Assembly (NCBI RefSeq): GCF_015476235.1
Contig: NZ_CP064338.1
Location: 1,798,001 to 1,862,000 of the forward strand
DNA length: 64,000 bases
Direction of reading: 5' to 3'
DNA from: Caldimonas thermodepolymerans
Lineage (GTDB): Bacteria; Pseudomonadota; Gammaproteobacteria; Burkholderiales; Burkholderiaceae_C
Shown here: positions 1-7,235 of the stretch, piece by piece
How the letters are laid out: every line of letters starts with the position of its first letter
How positions within the stretch are numbered: position 1 is the stretch's first letter
The notes under the pieces: model-generated
The model's input: the letters and a program-made list of their open reading frames with translations, nothing else
What the model was told of the DNA's origin: nothing
Database searches by the model: none
Position numbers and translations under genes: made by a program

Positions 1-1
1 C

Positions 2-388
2 CGCCTGCGCTCCATCGGGTACGACGTAGACGAGGTGCAGTTCGGTGCTCGTGCGCTGGACCAGCGAAAGTACGCCCAGCGCCGCAGCGAGTTGTGGGGT
101 CTGATGCGCGACTGGTTGAAGGTGGGCGCGATCCCCAACGACCAGGAGCTGCTGGACGACCTGACCGGCCCCGAGTACGGGTTCACCAGCACCGAGCAGG
201 TGCAACTCGAGCGCAAGGCCGACATGAAAGCACGCGGGCTGTCATCGCCCGACGTGGCCGACGCGCTGGCCATCACCTTCGCTGTCGAGCCGCCGATGCC
301 TGGCGAGCAGGACTTGCCCGGAGCCACGCACTCTGAGCGTGAGCGGCTGATTGTGCTCGACTTCAACCCCTATGCCGGCATGCGATGA
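2..388 (+). CDS. Phage terminase large subunit, C-terminal end (partial)
   Basis: The reading frame is open from the first bases, so the gene starts outside the window and only its last ~128 residues are seen. The stretch SSPDVADALAITFA near the end resembles the C-terminal part of the nuclease domain of many phage large terminases, where a late acidic residue in a DxxDA context helps bind metal. The enzyme would cut and package phage DNA at the portal. The next small gene starts at an ATGA overlap, as is usual in phage operons. The assignment rests on this short motif and on context; the ATPase domain is not visible. Confidence 0.6.
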   Translation, partial: RLRSIGYDVDEVQFGARALDQRKYAQRRSELWGLMRDWLKVGAIPNDQELLDDLTGPEYGFTSTEQVQLERKADMKARGLSSPDVADALAITFAVEPPMPGEQDLPGATHSERERLIVLDFNPYAGMR

Positions 389-621
389 GTCGACCCATCC
401 ACACCTGGCTGGTGGTCACCACGATGCCCGACGCGCAGGGCGTCGAGACCGTGCTGCTGGGCAAGGCCACCTACGACGATGAGGCTGACCTCTTGACGGT
501 GTCGACGCTGGCCACGCCTAAGCGGCTGCACCAGACCACGCAGGGTGGGCACGGCGACCTGCAGGCGCTGGCCAAGCATCTGCTGCGTTCGCTCATTCGG
601 GACGCATCGGCGCGGTCTTGA
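385..621 (+). CDS. Small phage-type hypothetical protein
   Basis: A 78-residue protein that begins inside the stop codon of the terminase gene (ATGA), which suggests translational coupling. It starts MSRPIHTWLVVTTMPDAQG and is rich in beta-prone stretches, with no membrane segment or signal peptide. I do not recognise the family. Its last ~29 bases run against the end of a minus-strand gene. Terminase-linked position suggests a prophage structural or packaging-linked protein, which is inference only. Confidence 0.45.
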   Translation: MSRPIHTWLVVTTMPDAQGVETVLLGKATYDDEADLLTVSTLATPKRLHQTTQGGHGDLQALAKHLLRSLIRDASARS

Positions 622-880
622 GGTGTTGCTGCTCGCGGGCCGTGGTGAAGGTCCGTGGGTTTTCCTTCTGCCACTCCCTGAATTTGGCCTTCGAGACGTT
701 GCGGCGCACGAACCGCTCCACGTACAGGTCATTACGGGCCTGCAGCTCTTGCAGCAAGGATGCAGCTGACGTCGGTGTCCACGTTGCCTCCCATAGCTCC
801 AGGTCGGCGTTGGTCTTGGCTGAGAGCAATGTGTCGGGGATCAGCACCCGGTCTGCAAGGGGCAAGCTGGACGTGGTCAT
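593..880 (-). CDS. Hypothetical protein of prophage remnant
   Basis: About 95 residues, starting MTTSSLPLADRVLIPDTLLS. The ATG lies within the stop codon of the upstream minus-strand gene (ATGA), which supports this start over a longer one 30 bases upstream. The second half is charged and helical (RNDLYVERFVRRNVSKAKF, then EWQKENPRTF), compatible with a small DNA- or protein-binding protein. No family recognised. Its 3' end overlaps the plus-strand hypothetical gene by 29 bases, a tail-to-tail overlap that makes one of the two less certain. Confidence 0.45.
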   Translation of the reverse strand: MTTSSLPLADRVLIPDTLLSAKTNADLELWEATWTPTSAASLLQELQARNDLYVERFVRRNVSKAKFREWQKENPRTFTTAREQQHLKTAPMRPE

Positions 881-1179
881 GCCTTGTCGATTGTGCCGGG
901 TACCTTGCAAACACGGTGGGCGACCTTGAGCAGCTGCTCAAGTCCAGGCGTGTTCTTCTCGAATCCAGGGTTCCAGTTGGGTGTGTAGACGTTCGCCCCG
1001 TTAGGGCCAATGCAGATGGTTACCCAGTTTCCATCATCGAAACCGTAGTAATGGTAGTAACAACCCCAGTCGTCAGCTTTTGTAGAAACGTCAGCTCCAA
1101 GTGAACGTGCGAGCGGATCGAGTTCCCTGCGGATATTTCTAAGCCGAAGGTGACCGCGAATCCAGTCTGCGATCAGCAT
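877..1179 (-). CDS. Hypothetical protein of prophage remnant
   Basis: About 100 residues, MLIADWIRGHLRLRNIRREL onward. I chose the ATG at 1179, preceded by a purine-rich AGAAAG; a TTG at 1221 would add 14 residues but has no ribosome site. The middle has an aromatic run (DDWGCYYHYYGFDDGNW). Family unknown. It couples by ATGA to the next gene. The base composition of this stretch (880-1640) is visibly less GC-rich than the core chromosome, which fits imported phage DNA. Confidence 0.45.
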   Translation of the reverse strand: MLIADWIRGHLRLRNIRRELDPLARSLGADVSTKADDWGCYYHYYGFDDGNWVTICIGPNGANVYTPNWNPGFEKNTPGLEQLLKVAHRVCKVPGTIDKA

Positions 1180-1298
1180 CACAGTCTTTCTAGACTTAGG
1201 TGTTCTTTCGCCAAATCCCAAAGTAGGACCCGACGAAGATCAGAACACCCATCGGCAGTGAGCCGCCCAACATCAGTGCTACGAGGTTCACATGGCAC

Positions 1299-1595
1299 CT
1301 ATTTGAGACGATGCTTCACAAACACAGCACCAGCAAACATTGGCACGAGAAAACCTGCGACTGTTGTCTGAGTTTCTTCGTCCATCCCCAAGATGCTAGC
1401 CATCACATATGCGGAAACGGCTACCGCAGACACAAACACCCATGTGCTGAGAAAGAAGACGAGCTTCTCACCAGCTAAAACCGGAAAGATTGCCCCTTTG
1501 CCCGCAAGGAACTTGCCTGCAAGTAAAGCAACGATACATGGCACCAAAGAACCCAGCGCAATCAACCAGACTTCCCGCAGCATTTTTTCATCCAT
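1299..1595 (-). CDS. Small membrane protein of prophage remnant
   Basis: 98 residues from MDEKMLREVW. Two clear hydrophobic segments (about residues 8-27 and 36-62) and a third weaker one near the C-terminus, ending in a positively charged tail (VKHRLK). Size and layout would allow a phage holin or small accessory membrane protein, but no motif proves it. The open frame continues upstream to 1673 only because the ISL3 left end is open in that frame; the ATG at 1595 is the natural start. The ISL3 insertion lies 50 bases upstream and may have separated the gene from its promoter. Confidence 0.5.
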   Translation of the reverse strand: MDEKMLREVWLIALGSLVPCIVALLAGKFLAGKGAIFPVLAGEKLVFFLSTWVFVSAVAVSAYVMASILGMDEETQTTVAGFLVPMFAGAVFVKHRLK

Positions 1596-1644
1596 TCGGT
1601 ATTTTGTAGAAAATAGTCCGTGGACTCTGAGTCTACTACGAGAC

Positions 1645-3103
1645 GGCTCTTCGTCATTTCGTGTGGAACCCAACAGTCACAATGACTCCTGGTCGTCGAG
1701 CCCGGTGGGCATGTGTGCAGGCCGCTGGCCGGCCTGTGCACATGTCCACCGGGCGGGTTTGATCAGGAGGATGAGTCCATGGGCATTGCCGTGGAAGCTC
1801 TGTTCACCAGCGCGCTGGGCTTGCAGCCGCCGTAGGTCGTCGATGACGTCAGGCTCGACACCGCTAAGCGGCGTATCGACTTCGAGATCGGCTGCCACAC
1901 CAGCAGGCTCGCCTGCCCGGCATGCGGCCACGCAACCGGTGCACGACCGGCTGCGCCGATCCTGGCGGCACCTGGACTTCTTCCAGTTCGAGGCCTGGCT
2001 GCACTGCGACGTGCCGCGCGTGGCCTGCGGTGCCTGCGGCAAGACCACGCAGGTGGCCGTGCCCTGGGCGCGTCCGGGCTCGGGCTTCACCGCGGCGTTC
2101 GAAGCGCTGGCGCTGACCTTGTGCCTGGACCTGCCGGTGCGCCAGGCCGCCGAGTTGCTGCGCTGCAAGGACAAGCGGCTGTGGCGGCGCATCGAGTTCT
2201 ACGTCGCGCAGGCGCGTGCGCTGGAAGACTTCGCCGGCGTGCGCACGGTGGGCATCGACGAGACCAGCCTGCGGCGCGGGCAGCACTACATCACCGTCGT
2301 GCACGACCTGGATCGCAAGCGGCTGCTGTTCGCCACCGAGGGGCGCGAGCACCGCACGGTGGTGGAGTTCGCCGAGGATCTGAAGGCCCATGGCGGCGAT
2401 CCCGCCCAGGTGCGGCACGTGTGCATGGACATGAGCGCAGCCTACGCCAAGGGCGTGGCGCTGGCGCTGCCCCAGGCGCAGATCAGCTACGACCGCTTTC
2501 ACGTCGTCTCGATGGCCATCGATGCGATGGACCAGGTGCGCCGCGCGGAGATGGCCACCGACGCGCAGGCGGTGCGAGCCGCGCTGGGCGCTGGCGGCCG
2601 CAAGACGCTCAGGCAGCTGCTGTGGGGCATGCGGCGCAACCCCAGCACCTGGAGCGCCCGCCAGCTCGATGCCATGCACTGGCTGCAGCGCTCGACGCTC
2701 AAGAGCGCGCGGGCGTGGCGGCTGAAGATGGCGCTGCGCGAGGTGTACGCGCGGGCCACAGCGCACAACAGCATCGAACAGGCCGCATCCGACCTCAGGG
2801 CCTGGCTGAGCTGGGCGCGGCGCTGTCGGCTCGAGCCGTTCAAGAAGCTGGCCGCCACGCTCAAGGAGCGGTTCGACGCGGTGGTGCGCGGCATGGTCGA
2901 TCACCGCAGCAACGCCTTCGTCGAGGCGATGAACGGGCTGCTGCAGCAGGCCAAGCGCGCCGCACGCGGCTTCAGGACGAGCCAGAACTTCATCGCCATC
3001 GCCTATCTACGCATGTCCAAGCTCAAGCACCTGCCGGCCAGCCCATTCGCGCCGGCGATGCCCCAGTGACAGTGTTGCTTTCCACACGAAACGACATGGA
3101 GCC
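1645..3103 (+). mobile_element. ISL3-family insertion sequence, copy 1 (decayed)
   Basis: 1459-bp element bounded by imperfect inverted ends: left GGCTCTTCGTCATTTCGTGT, right (read inward) GGCTCCATGTCGTTTCGTGT, the GGCTC start being typical of ISL3 ends. It is a near copy of the element at 13253-14716 but five bases shorter. The 8-bp flanks TACGAGAC and CTGGAGAC match at only five positions (GAGAC), so a clean target duplication is not preserved, suggesting mutation or rearrangement after insertion. Confidence 0.85.
1779..3069 (+). pseudogene. ISL3-family transposase, inactivated
   Basis: Same start (MGIAVEALFTSALGLQPP) and ribosome site (AGGAGG) as the intact copy at 13387. Two lesions stand out. 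A TGG codon is changed to TAG at codon 19 (1833-1835). A 5-bp TGCGG deletion near 1926 then shifts the frame within the N-terminal cysteine-rich (zinc finger) region, after SRLACPAC. Downstream the DDE-type catalytic core is preserved in the other frame to the natural stop. The protein cannot be made as such; the element could still be mobilised in trans by the intact copy because its ends are kept. Confidence 0.9.
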
Positions 3104-3113
3104 CTGGAGACTC

Positions 3114-3350
3114 GTGCTCGTGAAAAGCACCGAGTTCCAGCGGCTTCAAAAGCGCCTGGCCGAACGGGTCAGGAGCTACCGCAAGCTGCGCAACATTTCC
3201 CAGGAAGATCTGGCCGATCTGGCTGAGATCGATCGCACCTACGTCTCGCAGAGCGAGCGTGCGGTGGGTAACCCTTCACTGGGTGTCATGGTGAAGGTCG
3301 CTGGTGCGCTCGACGTTCACGTCACTGATCTGCTTCAGCCCGCCACCTAG
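3114..3350 (+). CDS. XRE-family transcriptional regulator
   Basis: A 78-residue single-domain helix-turn-helix protein. The core RSYRKLRNISQEDLADLAEI and DRTYVSQSERAVGNPSLGVM matches the XRE/Cro fold used by phage repressors and restriction control (C) proteins. GTG codons at 3114 and 3120 are candidate starts; an ATG at 3096 lies inside the ISL3 right end and would give a hybrid N-terminus MEPWRL. The insertion sits directly upstream, so the native promoter has been displaced and expression probably now depends on the IS. It could be a prophage regulator or a controller of a lost neighbour. Confidence 0.7.
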   Translation: MLVKSTEFQRLQKRLAERVRSYRKLRNISQEDLADLAEIDRTYVSQSERAVGNPSLGVMVKVAGALDVHVTDLLQPAT

Positions 3351-3383
3351 GTTGACCCTCGACGGCGGTAGACTTTCTGCATC

Positions 3384-3680
3384 GTGAGGTGCCAACTCGT
3401 TCGCGCACGCCGTGATGGCGTGCCTCTGACCAGCAAATCGACCCGGCCCAAGCCAGACGTGGGCCTGCTGGAGGTGCTGTCGTCCGTGCAGGACACGGTG
3501 CTGGGGCGCGCAGTTACCGTGGCCAGGTTCGCGGGCACACAGCATCACGAACTGATCAACGTTGAGATTGTGAAGCTCACCGGCAACGAGATGATCCTGT
3601 CGGGCCTCGAGCGCCGGTATTCTGAATTTGGTGGCCGGGCAGACTACGCCCAGACTTGGCTGCTGAAGTTGCTCCCCTGA
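3384..3680 (+). CDS. Hypothetical protein
   Basis: 98 residues from a GTG start (MRCQLVRARRDGVPLTSKST). Soluble, mixed alpha/beta, with no signal peptide or recognised motif. It follows the XRE gene by 33 bases on the same strand and is followed by a strong rightward terminator hairpin, which supports it as the last gene of a short unit. Family not recognised. Confidence 0.4.
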   Translation: MRCQLVRARRDGVPLTSKSTRPKPDVGLLEVLSSVQDTVLGRAVTVARFAGTQHHELINVEIVKLTGNEMILSGLERRYSEFGGRADYAQTWLLKLLP

Positions 3681-3751
3681 ATACGGGATGTGCAGCAGCG
3701 CTGGCTGCAACGATGATGCAGGTGCGCGTTCCTCCCTGAACCGCTGCCGGG

Positions 3752-3958
3752 TTAGGTGACACTGCCCGGGCTTGGCCCCCACCCTGGCGGTGGGGGTTCT
3801 TTTTTGGCCTCGACAGGTGGCGTAGGTGAAGCCGCCGCATCCTCCTGGGACGCTGGCGATTTTGCTGTGGAAGAGTCTCTGCGCTTCGGCCCGGGCATCA
3901 CGAGCCCGGCACCGAAGAGGCGCGCAGCCTCTTCATCTGACATTTTGGTCACTGGCAC
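3752..3958 (-). CDS. Small phage-type hypothetical protein
   Basis: 68 residues; a more conservative start is MSDEEAARLFGAGLVMPG, five codons in. The N-terminal third is helical and the rest is a low-complexity Ala/Pro/Lys-rich tail. Small proteins of this shape occur beside structural genes in tailed phages, but I cannot name the family. It is the last of four small minus-strand genes packed head to tail, and its 3' end contains the rightward terminator of the opposite strand. Confidence 0.45.
   Translation of the reverse strand: MPVTKMSDEEAARLFGAGLVMPGPKRRDSSTAKSPASQEDAAASPTPPVEAKKEPPPPGWGPSPGSVT
3776..3806 (+). terminator. Rho-independent terminator
   Basis: Perfect 8-bp stem CCCCCACC / GGTGGGGG with a 5-base loop, followed by TTCTTTTTT. 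It ends transcription of the plus-strand genes (XRE and hypothetical). Confidence 0.8.
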
Positions 3959-3976
3959 AGTCGTTGACCCTCCTGG

Positions 3977-4174
3977 TCACCCCATAGGGTTCTGCCATTC
4001 TGGCTTGATCTTCCCGTCCTCGTCCCAGAAGCCACCGGTCTCACGCCGGCGCTGGTTGCGCTCGTGCATGGCGATCTGAGCACGCAGGCCCTGCAGCATG
4101 GGGTTGTCAGCCGGCACGCCCTCGGCTTCGAGCCGGGCCAAGGATTCGCGCAGCAGTTCAAGTTGGGTTGCCAT
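3977..4174 (-). CDS. Small phage-type hypothetical protein
   Basis: 65 residues, MATQLELLRESLARLEAEG onward, with a heptad-like first helix and a tryptophan-containing tail (GGFWDEDGKIKPEW). The ATG at 4174 has a good ribosome site (GGGGGTG) just ahead; an ATG at 4186 would add four residues. It starts two bases after the stop of the upstream gene. Looks like a small helical phage protein; family unknown. Confidence 0.5.
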   Translation of the reverse strand: MATQLELLRESLARLEAEGVPADNPMLQGLRAQIAMHERNQRRRETGGFWDEDGKIKPEWQNPMG

Positions 4175-4176
4175 GG

Positions 4177-4395
4177 TCACCCCCATAAGCTCGTTGGATC
4201 GTTGGCCTCATCGCGCACCAGCACGCTGGCGGCCAAGGGCATGCCGATGCGGCAGGTGGCCCTGACGAGCGCCAGCTTGCGCGCCAGCTTGCGCCCCATC
4301 TCGAGCACGCACACCCAGTCGGGCACGTTGCTGCCGAACCGCCGCCGGTATTCAGCGTTGGCCTGAAGCCAGGACATACCCTGGGCGAAGTTCAT
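4177..4395 (-). CDS. Small phage-type hypothetical protein
   Basis: 72 residues, MNFAQGMSWLQANAEYRRRF onward. Mostly helical with a Lys/Arg-rich centre (GRKLARKLALVRATCRIG). Starts in an ATGA overlap with the previous gene. No family recognised; context suggests a prophage accessory protein. Confidence 0.5.
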   Translation of the reverse strand: MNFAQGMSWLQANAEYRRRFGSNVPDWVCVLEMGRKLARKLALVRATCRIGMPLAASVLVRDEANDPTSLWG

Positions 4396-4598
4396 ACGGC
4401 CTCCAGCGCCTGGTTGATGGCGTCACGCAGCCGGCGCAGTTCATCGGTGCTGAACGTGCCGCTGAACTTGACCTGGCGCTCAGGGCGGCGGGCGCTGGGC
4501 ACGAACGAGCTGATGACCAGGTGGTGGCCATAGGGTGTCTGACCGATGCGGACATCGAGTTGCCAGCCCTGAGACTGTTGGAAGATGGTTGTGGACAT
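4392..4598 (-). CDS. Small phage-type hypothetical protein
   Basis: 68 residues starting MSTTIFQQSQGWQLDVRIGQ and ending DELRRLRDAINQALEAV. A predicted beta-rich first half is followed by a C-terminal amphipathic helix. The ATG at 4598 is preferred over an upstream in-frame ATG at 4697 because the extra 33 residues are low-complexity Ser/Arg/Pro. First gene of a four-gene minus-strand string (4598 to 3752) with overlaps or near-contacts throughout. Confidence 0.5.
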   Translation of the reverse strand: MSTTIFQQSQGWQLDVRIGQTPYGHHLVISSFVPSARRPERQVKFSGTFSTDELRRLRDAINQALEAV

Positions 4599-4771
4599 TG
4601 CTGCTCCTGTGCACCCCGCAGACCTTGGACGTCTGCTGCTTGCGGGGGAGGAGCGGCTGGACGTTTTAGCGGTTGGTAACGCCCCCGCAATAGTCATAAC
4701 TCGGGCGGTCGACGGTGAGGTCGACAGGTCAAATTCTATCAGCGCGCGAAGTAGGGTGGTGGTTTCCGCCC

Positions 4772-4951
4772 TGACGGTATCGACGTCGCCCGTACCGTCA
4801 GGCAGAGTTGAAGCGCCGCTGGCGATACCGTCATGTCACGCAGACCACAGGGCATCGCCTCTCTGTGCGTGACAACGACATTGTGGCGAGTACTTTGACA
4901 CGGGCGGACGACCAACTCATGTGTGGTCAAATGACGGTAAAGCTGACGGTT
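4772..4951. repeat. Cluster of TGACGGTA / TACCGTCA repeats in a non-coding stretch
   Basis: The 580 bases from 4599 to 5182 hold no convincing gene. Inside them TGACGGTA or its complement TACCGTCA occurs at 4772, 4793 (complement), 4826 (complement) and 4932, with a variant TGACGGTT at 4944. The first two form an inverted pair, and a longer 11-base arm TGACGGTATCG pairs with CGATACCGTCA at 4823-4833. Such arrays are typical of repressor operators or small replication origins; which one is not decidable here. Confidence 0.6.
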
Positions 4952-5022
4952 AGAGGGGGTTTGCGCCTGTGTTCAGCATCGTTCAGCACCAGATAAAAGC
5001 GTTTTTTCTGGCCGACCTGTTG

Positions 5023-5040
5023 ACAATTGAGTGGGAGTAG
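5023..5040 (+). repeat. guaA-like 3'-end motif, copy 1 (possible attachment-site remnant)
   Basis: ACAATTGAGTGGGAGTAG, reading Thr-Ile-Glu-Trp-Glu-stop, the C-terminus of GMP synthase GuaA. The rest of guaA is absent. It lies at the left border of the NUDIX unit. Related motifs are at 7211 and 24621 in the same orientation. Confidence 0.4.
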
Positions 5041-5182
5041 CACGCGGTGGCATGGCAGGGGAGCGGCGACCATGGGCCAACGAGCCGTCTTCCCCCATCG
5101 GGCGCCCGCCAGGGCGCTTTGCCAACGATGCTCGGGAAACCGTCTCAGAGCGATTCCATATGGCATCCACCGATAAGGGCAG

Positions 5183-6916
5183 TCAGCTCAGCGCTTCCTG
5201 CACGGCCTTGATGATTGGTGCGTCGTTCTTGTGGGTCAGGATTTCAGGCAGCCTGTCCGCCGGGATCAGCAGGACGGCCTGGCTTTCCCAGCCCATGTCG
5301 CCGGGGTGGCCGCCGATACGGCGGGCCAGGTAATAGCGGGTGTAGCTCGTTGATCGGGGCACATCCACCAGAAAACGGGTCAGCTGCACCCGAAGACCGG
5401 CTTCTTCGTAGGCTTCCCGGATCGCTGCGGCTTGCAGGCTCGTACCGGGGGTGCAGGTGCCCTTGGGGAAGGTTGCCTCGTAACCGCCATAGGCATTGCT
5501 GGGGGCCACTGCCCAGACACGCCCGTCGTCCTCAACGATGACCACACCGGCTGCGGCTTTCTTGCCTTTGGGAAGGTTGAAGTCGGGCTCTTCAACCGGA
5601 TGTTGCTCAGCCACTCGCTGCCACCCGGCACGGTCGGTTGGCGCATCATCCCAAGAGTCAAAGGGTATCGTTGCCAGTTCTGACGGCATCGGGCCGTCCG
5701 GGATGACGATGGCGATGCTCTGGGGATCCCGCCAGGTCCACAAGGCGGTGGGCGTGCTGGGGTGGGCGAGCTTGACGAGATTACCGTTGTCATCGCGGCG
5801 AGGGTGTACCGGCGGGCCGGGCTGGAAAATTTCTTCCTCGTCCTCGAGTGCGTCGTCTTCCTCCAGTTCTGCGTCCAGGGCCTCCAGCTCGCGCAGCAAT
5901 TTCTCGAAGCTGGACTGCTGACTGTCCTCAACAGGCACTTCGTCGAAATCCTCCGGGTTCTCCTCTGGCTCCAGGCGATTCTCAGCTTCTTCGTCCCCTT
6001 GCATGAAGCGCCAGCGGTTCGACCAAGTGAAGTCACTGAGCGTCACATCCGGAAAGTAAACCGTGTGAGTCCCCAGGATCACACTGGCGGTGAATTCGCG
6101 CAGAGCGCTGATAAACCTGAACAGGGCCTTCAGGTCATAGGGTGGCGGGTCATTCCGCCAGTCGGCGATGATCTTTGTAACTGCCGTCGACAGGCCGGCC
6201 AGGCCTTCGCTGAGGATGCAGTGCAGGTTCTCATCGGCGTACCAGTCCGGGTCCAGCTCCAGAGTCCGGATGATGGCTTTGCCCAATCCCTGCTCGGTGC
6301 GCCAGGCTTCCAGCCCGTGGAAACGCTCGTCCGCGCCGCTGAGCACCGATGCAATGCGTTCGTTGGCGCTCAGCACATCGGAGAAGCTGGTAGGTTCATA
6401 TCCGGGCAGGGCATCCAGCCCGGAATAGTACTTGGGCAGTTCCTTGCAGACGATGCGCCAGAAATAGGGGGCAAGCAGCTCCATGACCACGGACGGAGAA
6501 CCCAGATAGTTGGGTTGCGTCGCTTCCTTCAGGGCAGAGACGAGGCCCGGCTCGTCGGGGCGATGGGCCTCGTCGCTGGCGTAATAGGCCAGCACGTCGA
6601 CCAATGTCTCCCACGCGTCATCGAGGGTGCCGCCATAGTCGGGCCCCAGGTTGATCCTTACCCTGCGCGCAACCCCGCCATCCTCGTCCTCGTCGAATAC
6701 CACCTCGTACCGCTTGATGCCCGTCCAGCTGCGGTGGATATGCAGGATGTTGTCCTCAAAGTAGAGGAACCACTTCTCGTTCTGGTCGGACGGGACGAAC
6801 CCGCGCCGGAGGTTGCGCATGTGCGCGGCGTTGAAATGCAGCTTGATCTTCATGTCCTCATACGAGGCAGGCATCGGCTTGAGGTCTGGCCAATCGCTCT
6901 TGGTGGCGATGTGCAT
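5183..6916 (-). CDS. NUDIX-domain protein with large N-terminal region, putative defence gene
   Basis: 577 residues from the ATG at 6916, which has GGAG eight bases ahead. The C-terminal ~120 residues are a NUDIX hydrolase domain: the box at residues 486-508 reads G-x5-T-x7-REAYEEAGL, so the REx2EExG metal-binding core is intact but the usual first Glu is Thr. The N-terminal ~100 residues (HFNAAHMRNLRRGF, then EKWFLYFEDNILHIHRSWTG) form a separate small domain that I have seen beside ADP-ribose-related enzymes, though I cannot name it securely. The middle has an acidic coiled-coil segment (residues ~350-375). NUDIX enzymes hydrolyse nucleoside diphosphates such as ADP-ribose or NAD. The gene stands alone, but its upstream region resembles those of the two WYL-controlled defence units, so a nucleotide-based defence role is plausible, not shown. 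Confidence 0.75.
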   Translation of the reverse strand: MHIATKSDWPDLKPMPASYEDMKIKLHFNAAHMRNLRRGFVPSDQNEKWFLYFEDNILHIHRSWTGIKRYEVVFDEDEDGGVARRVRINLGPDYGGTLDDAWETLVDVLAYYASDEAHRPDEPGLVSALKEATQPNYLGSPSVVMELLAPYFWRIVCKELPKYYSGLDALPGYEPTSFSDVLSANERIASVLSGADERFHGLEAWRTEQGLGKAIIRTLELDPDWYADENLHCILSEGLAGLSTAVTKIIADWRNDPPPYDLKALFRFISALREFTASVILGTHTVYFPDVTLSDFTWSNRWRFMQGDEEAENRLEPEENPEDFDEVPVEDSQQSSFEKLLRELEALDAELEEDDALEDEEEIFQPGPPVHPRRDDNGNLVKLAHPSTPTALWTWRDPQSIAIVIPDGPMPSELATIPFDSWDDAPTDRAGWQRVAEQHPVEEPDFNLPKGKKAAAGVVIVEDDGRVWAVAPSNAYGGYEATFPKGTCTPGTSLQAAAIREAYEEAGLRVQLTRFLVDVPRSTSYTRYYLARRIGGHPGDMGWESQAVLLIPADRLPEILTHKNDAPIIKAVQEALS

Positions 6917-7067
6917 GGTTGCGGCTCCGTTGCAAAAGGGCTTCACGCCCTCATTGAATCGGCCTGCAGGGCAGTCACAACCGGCAGGCCTTTGGTTCAA
7001 GAGGACAATCCGCGTGCAGGCTTTTCCTGTTCTCGATCATGACCGGGAAGTCTCATGCCGAGGCACG

Positions 7068-7205
7068 GCGGAGAGGAGGGCTGTGGCAGGCGCGGCCATC
7101 GCCGAGAGGGAGAGGGCGGCGGTAAGGTCAGTGGAGTATGGTATTGGGCGTGGTACTTGGCCACTTGGCGTTGTGATGAAATGTAGATTTGTAGGGTTTT
7201 TTAAG
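7068..7205 (-). promoter_or_regulatory. Leader block of the NUDIX unit, shared with the WYL units
   Basis: Part of the 319-base gap upstream of the NUDIX gene. It shares blocks with 10410-10545 and 24478-24610, for example GAGAGGAGGGCTG, GGCCATCGCCG and GAGAGGGCGGCGG, followed at similar spacing by GTCAG and a GTGAT(A/G)A-type stretch. Unlike the other two copies, the ACCAG-TTT-CTGGT palindrome and a WYL gene are missing. Probably a shared promoter-distal leader. Confidence 0.5.
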
Positions 7206-7210
7206 TGCTG

Positions 7211-7231
7211 ACGATCGAGTGGGGGCGATAG
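7211..7231 (+). repeat. guaA-like 3'-end motif, copy 2 (possible attachment-site remnant)
   Basis: ACGATCGAGTGG followed by GGGCGATAG: Thr-Ile-Glu-Trp then two changed codons and a stop. It falls exactly between the leader of the NUDIX unit and the stop codon of the GmrSD gene, which is five bases further on. Confidence 0.4.
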
Positions 7232-7235
7232 CTGA

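Noticed and set aside
1864-2904. Long minus-strand frame opposite the ISL3 transposase (repeated at 13285-14559)
   Set aside because: Antisense of the transposase with His/Arg/Ala-rich composition and no domain; it recurs only because the IS recurs.
4960-5040. Frame VFSIVQHQIKAFFLADLL leading into TIEWE-stop, as a possible guaA remnant
   Set aside because: The residues before TIEWE do not resemble GuaA, so only the border motif itself is reported.
5762-7042. 426-codon plus-strand frame opposite the NUDIX gene
   Set aside because: No start signal, no recognisable motif, and the minus strand carries the NUDIX box and a ribosome site.
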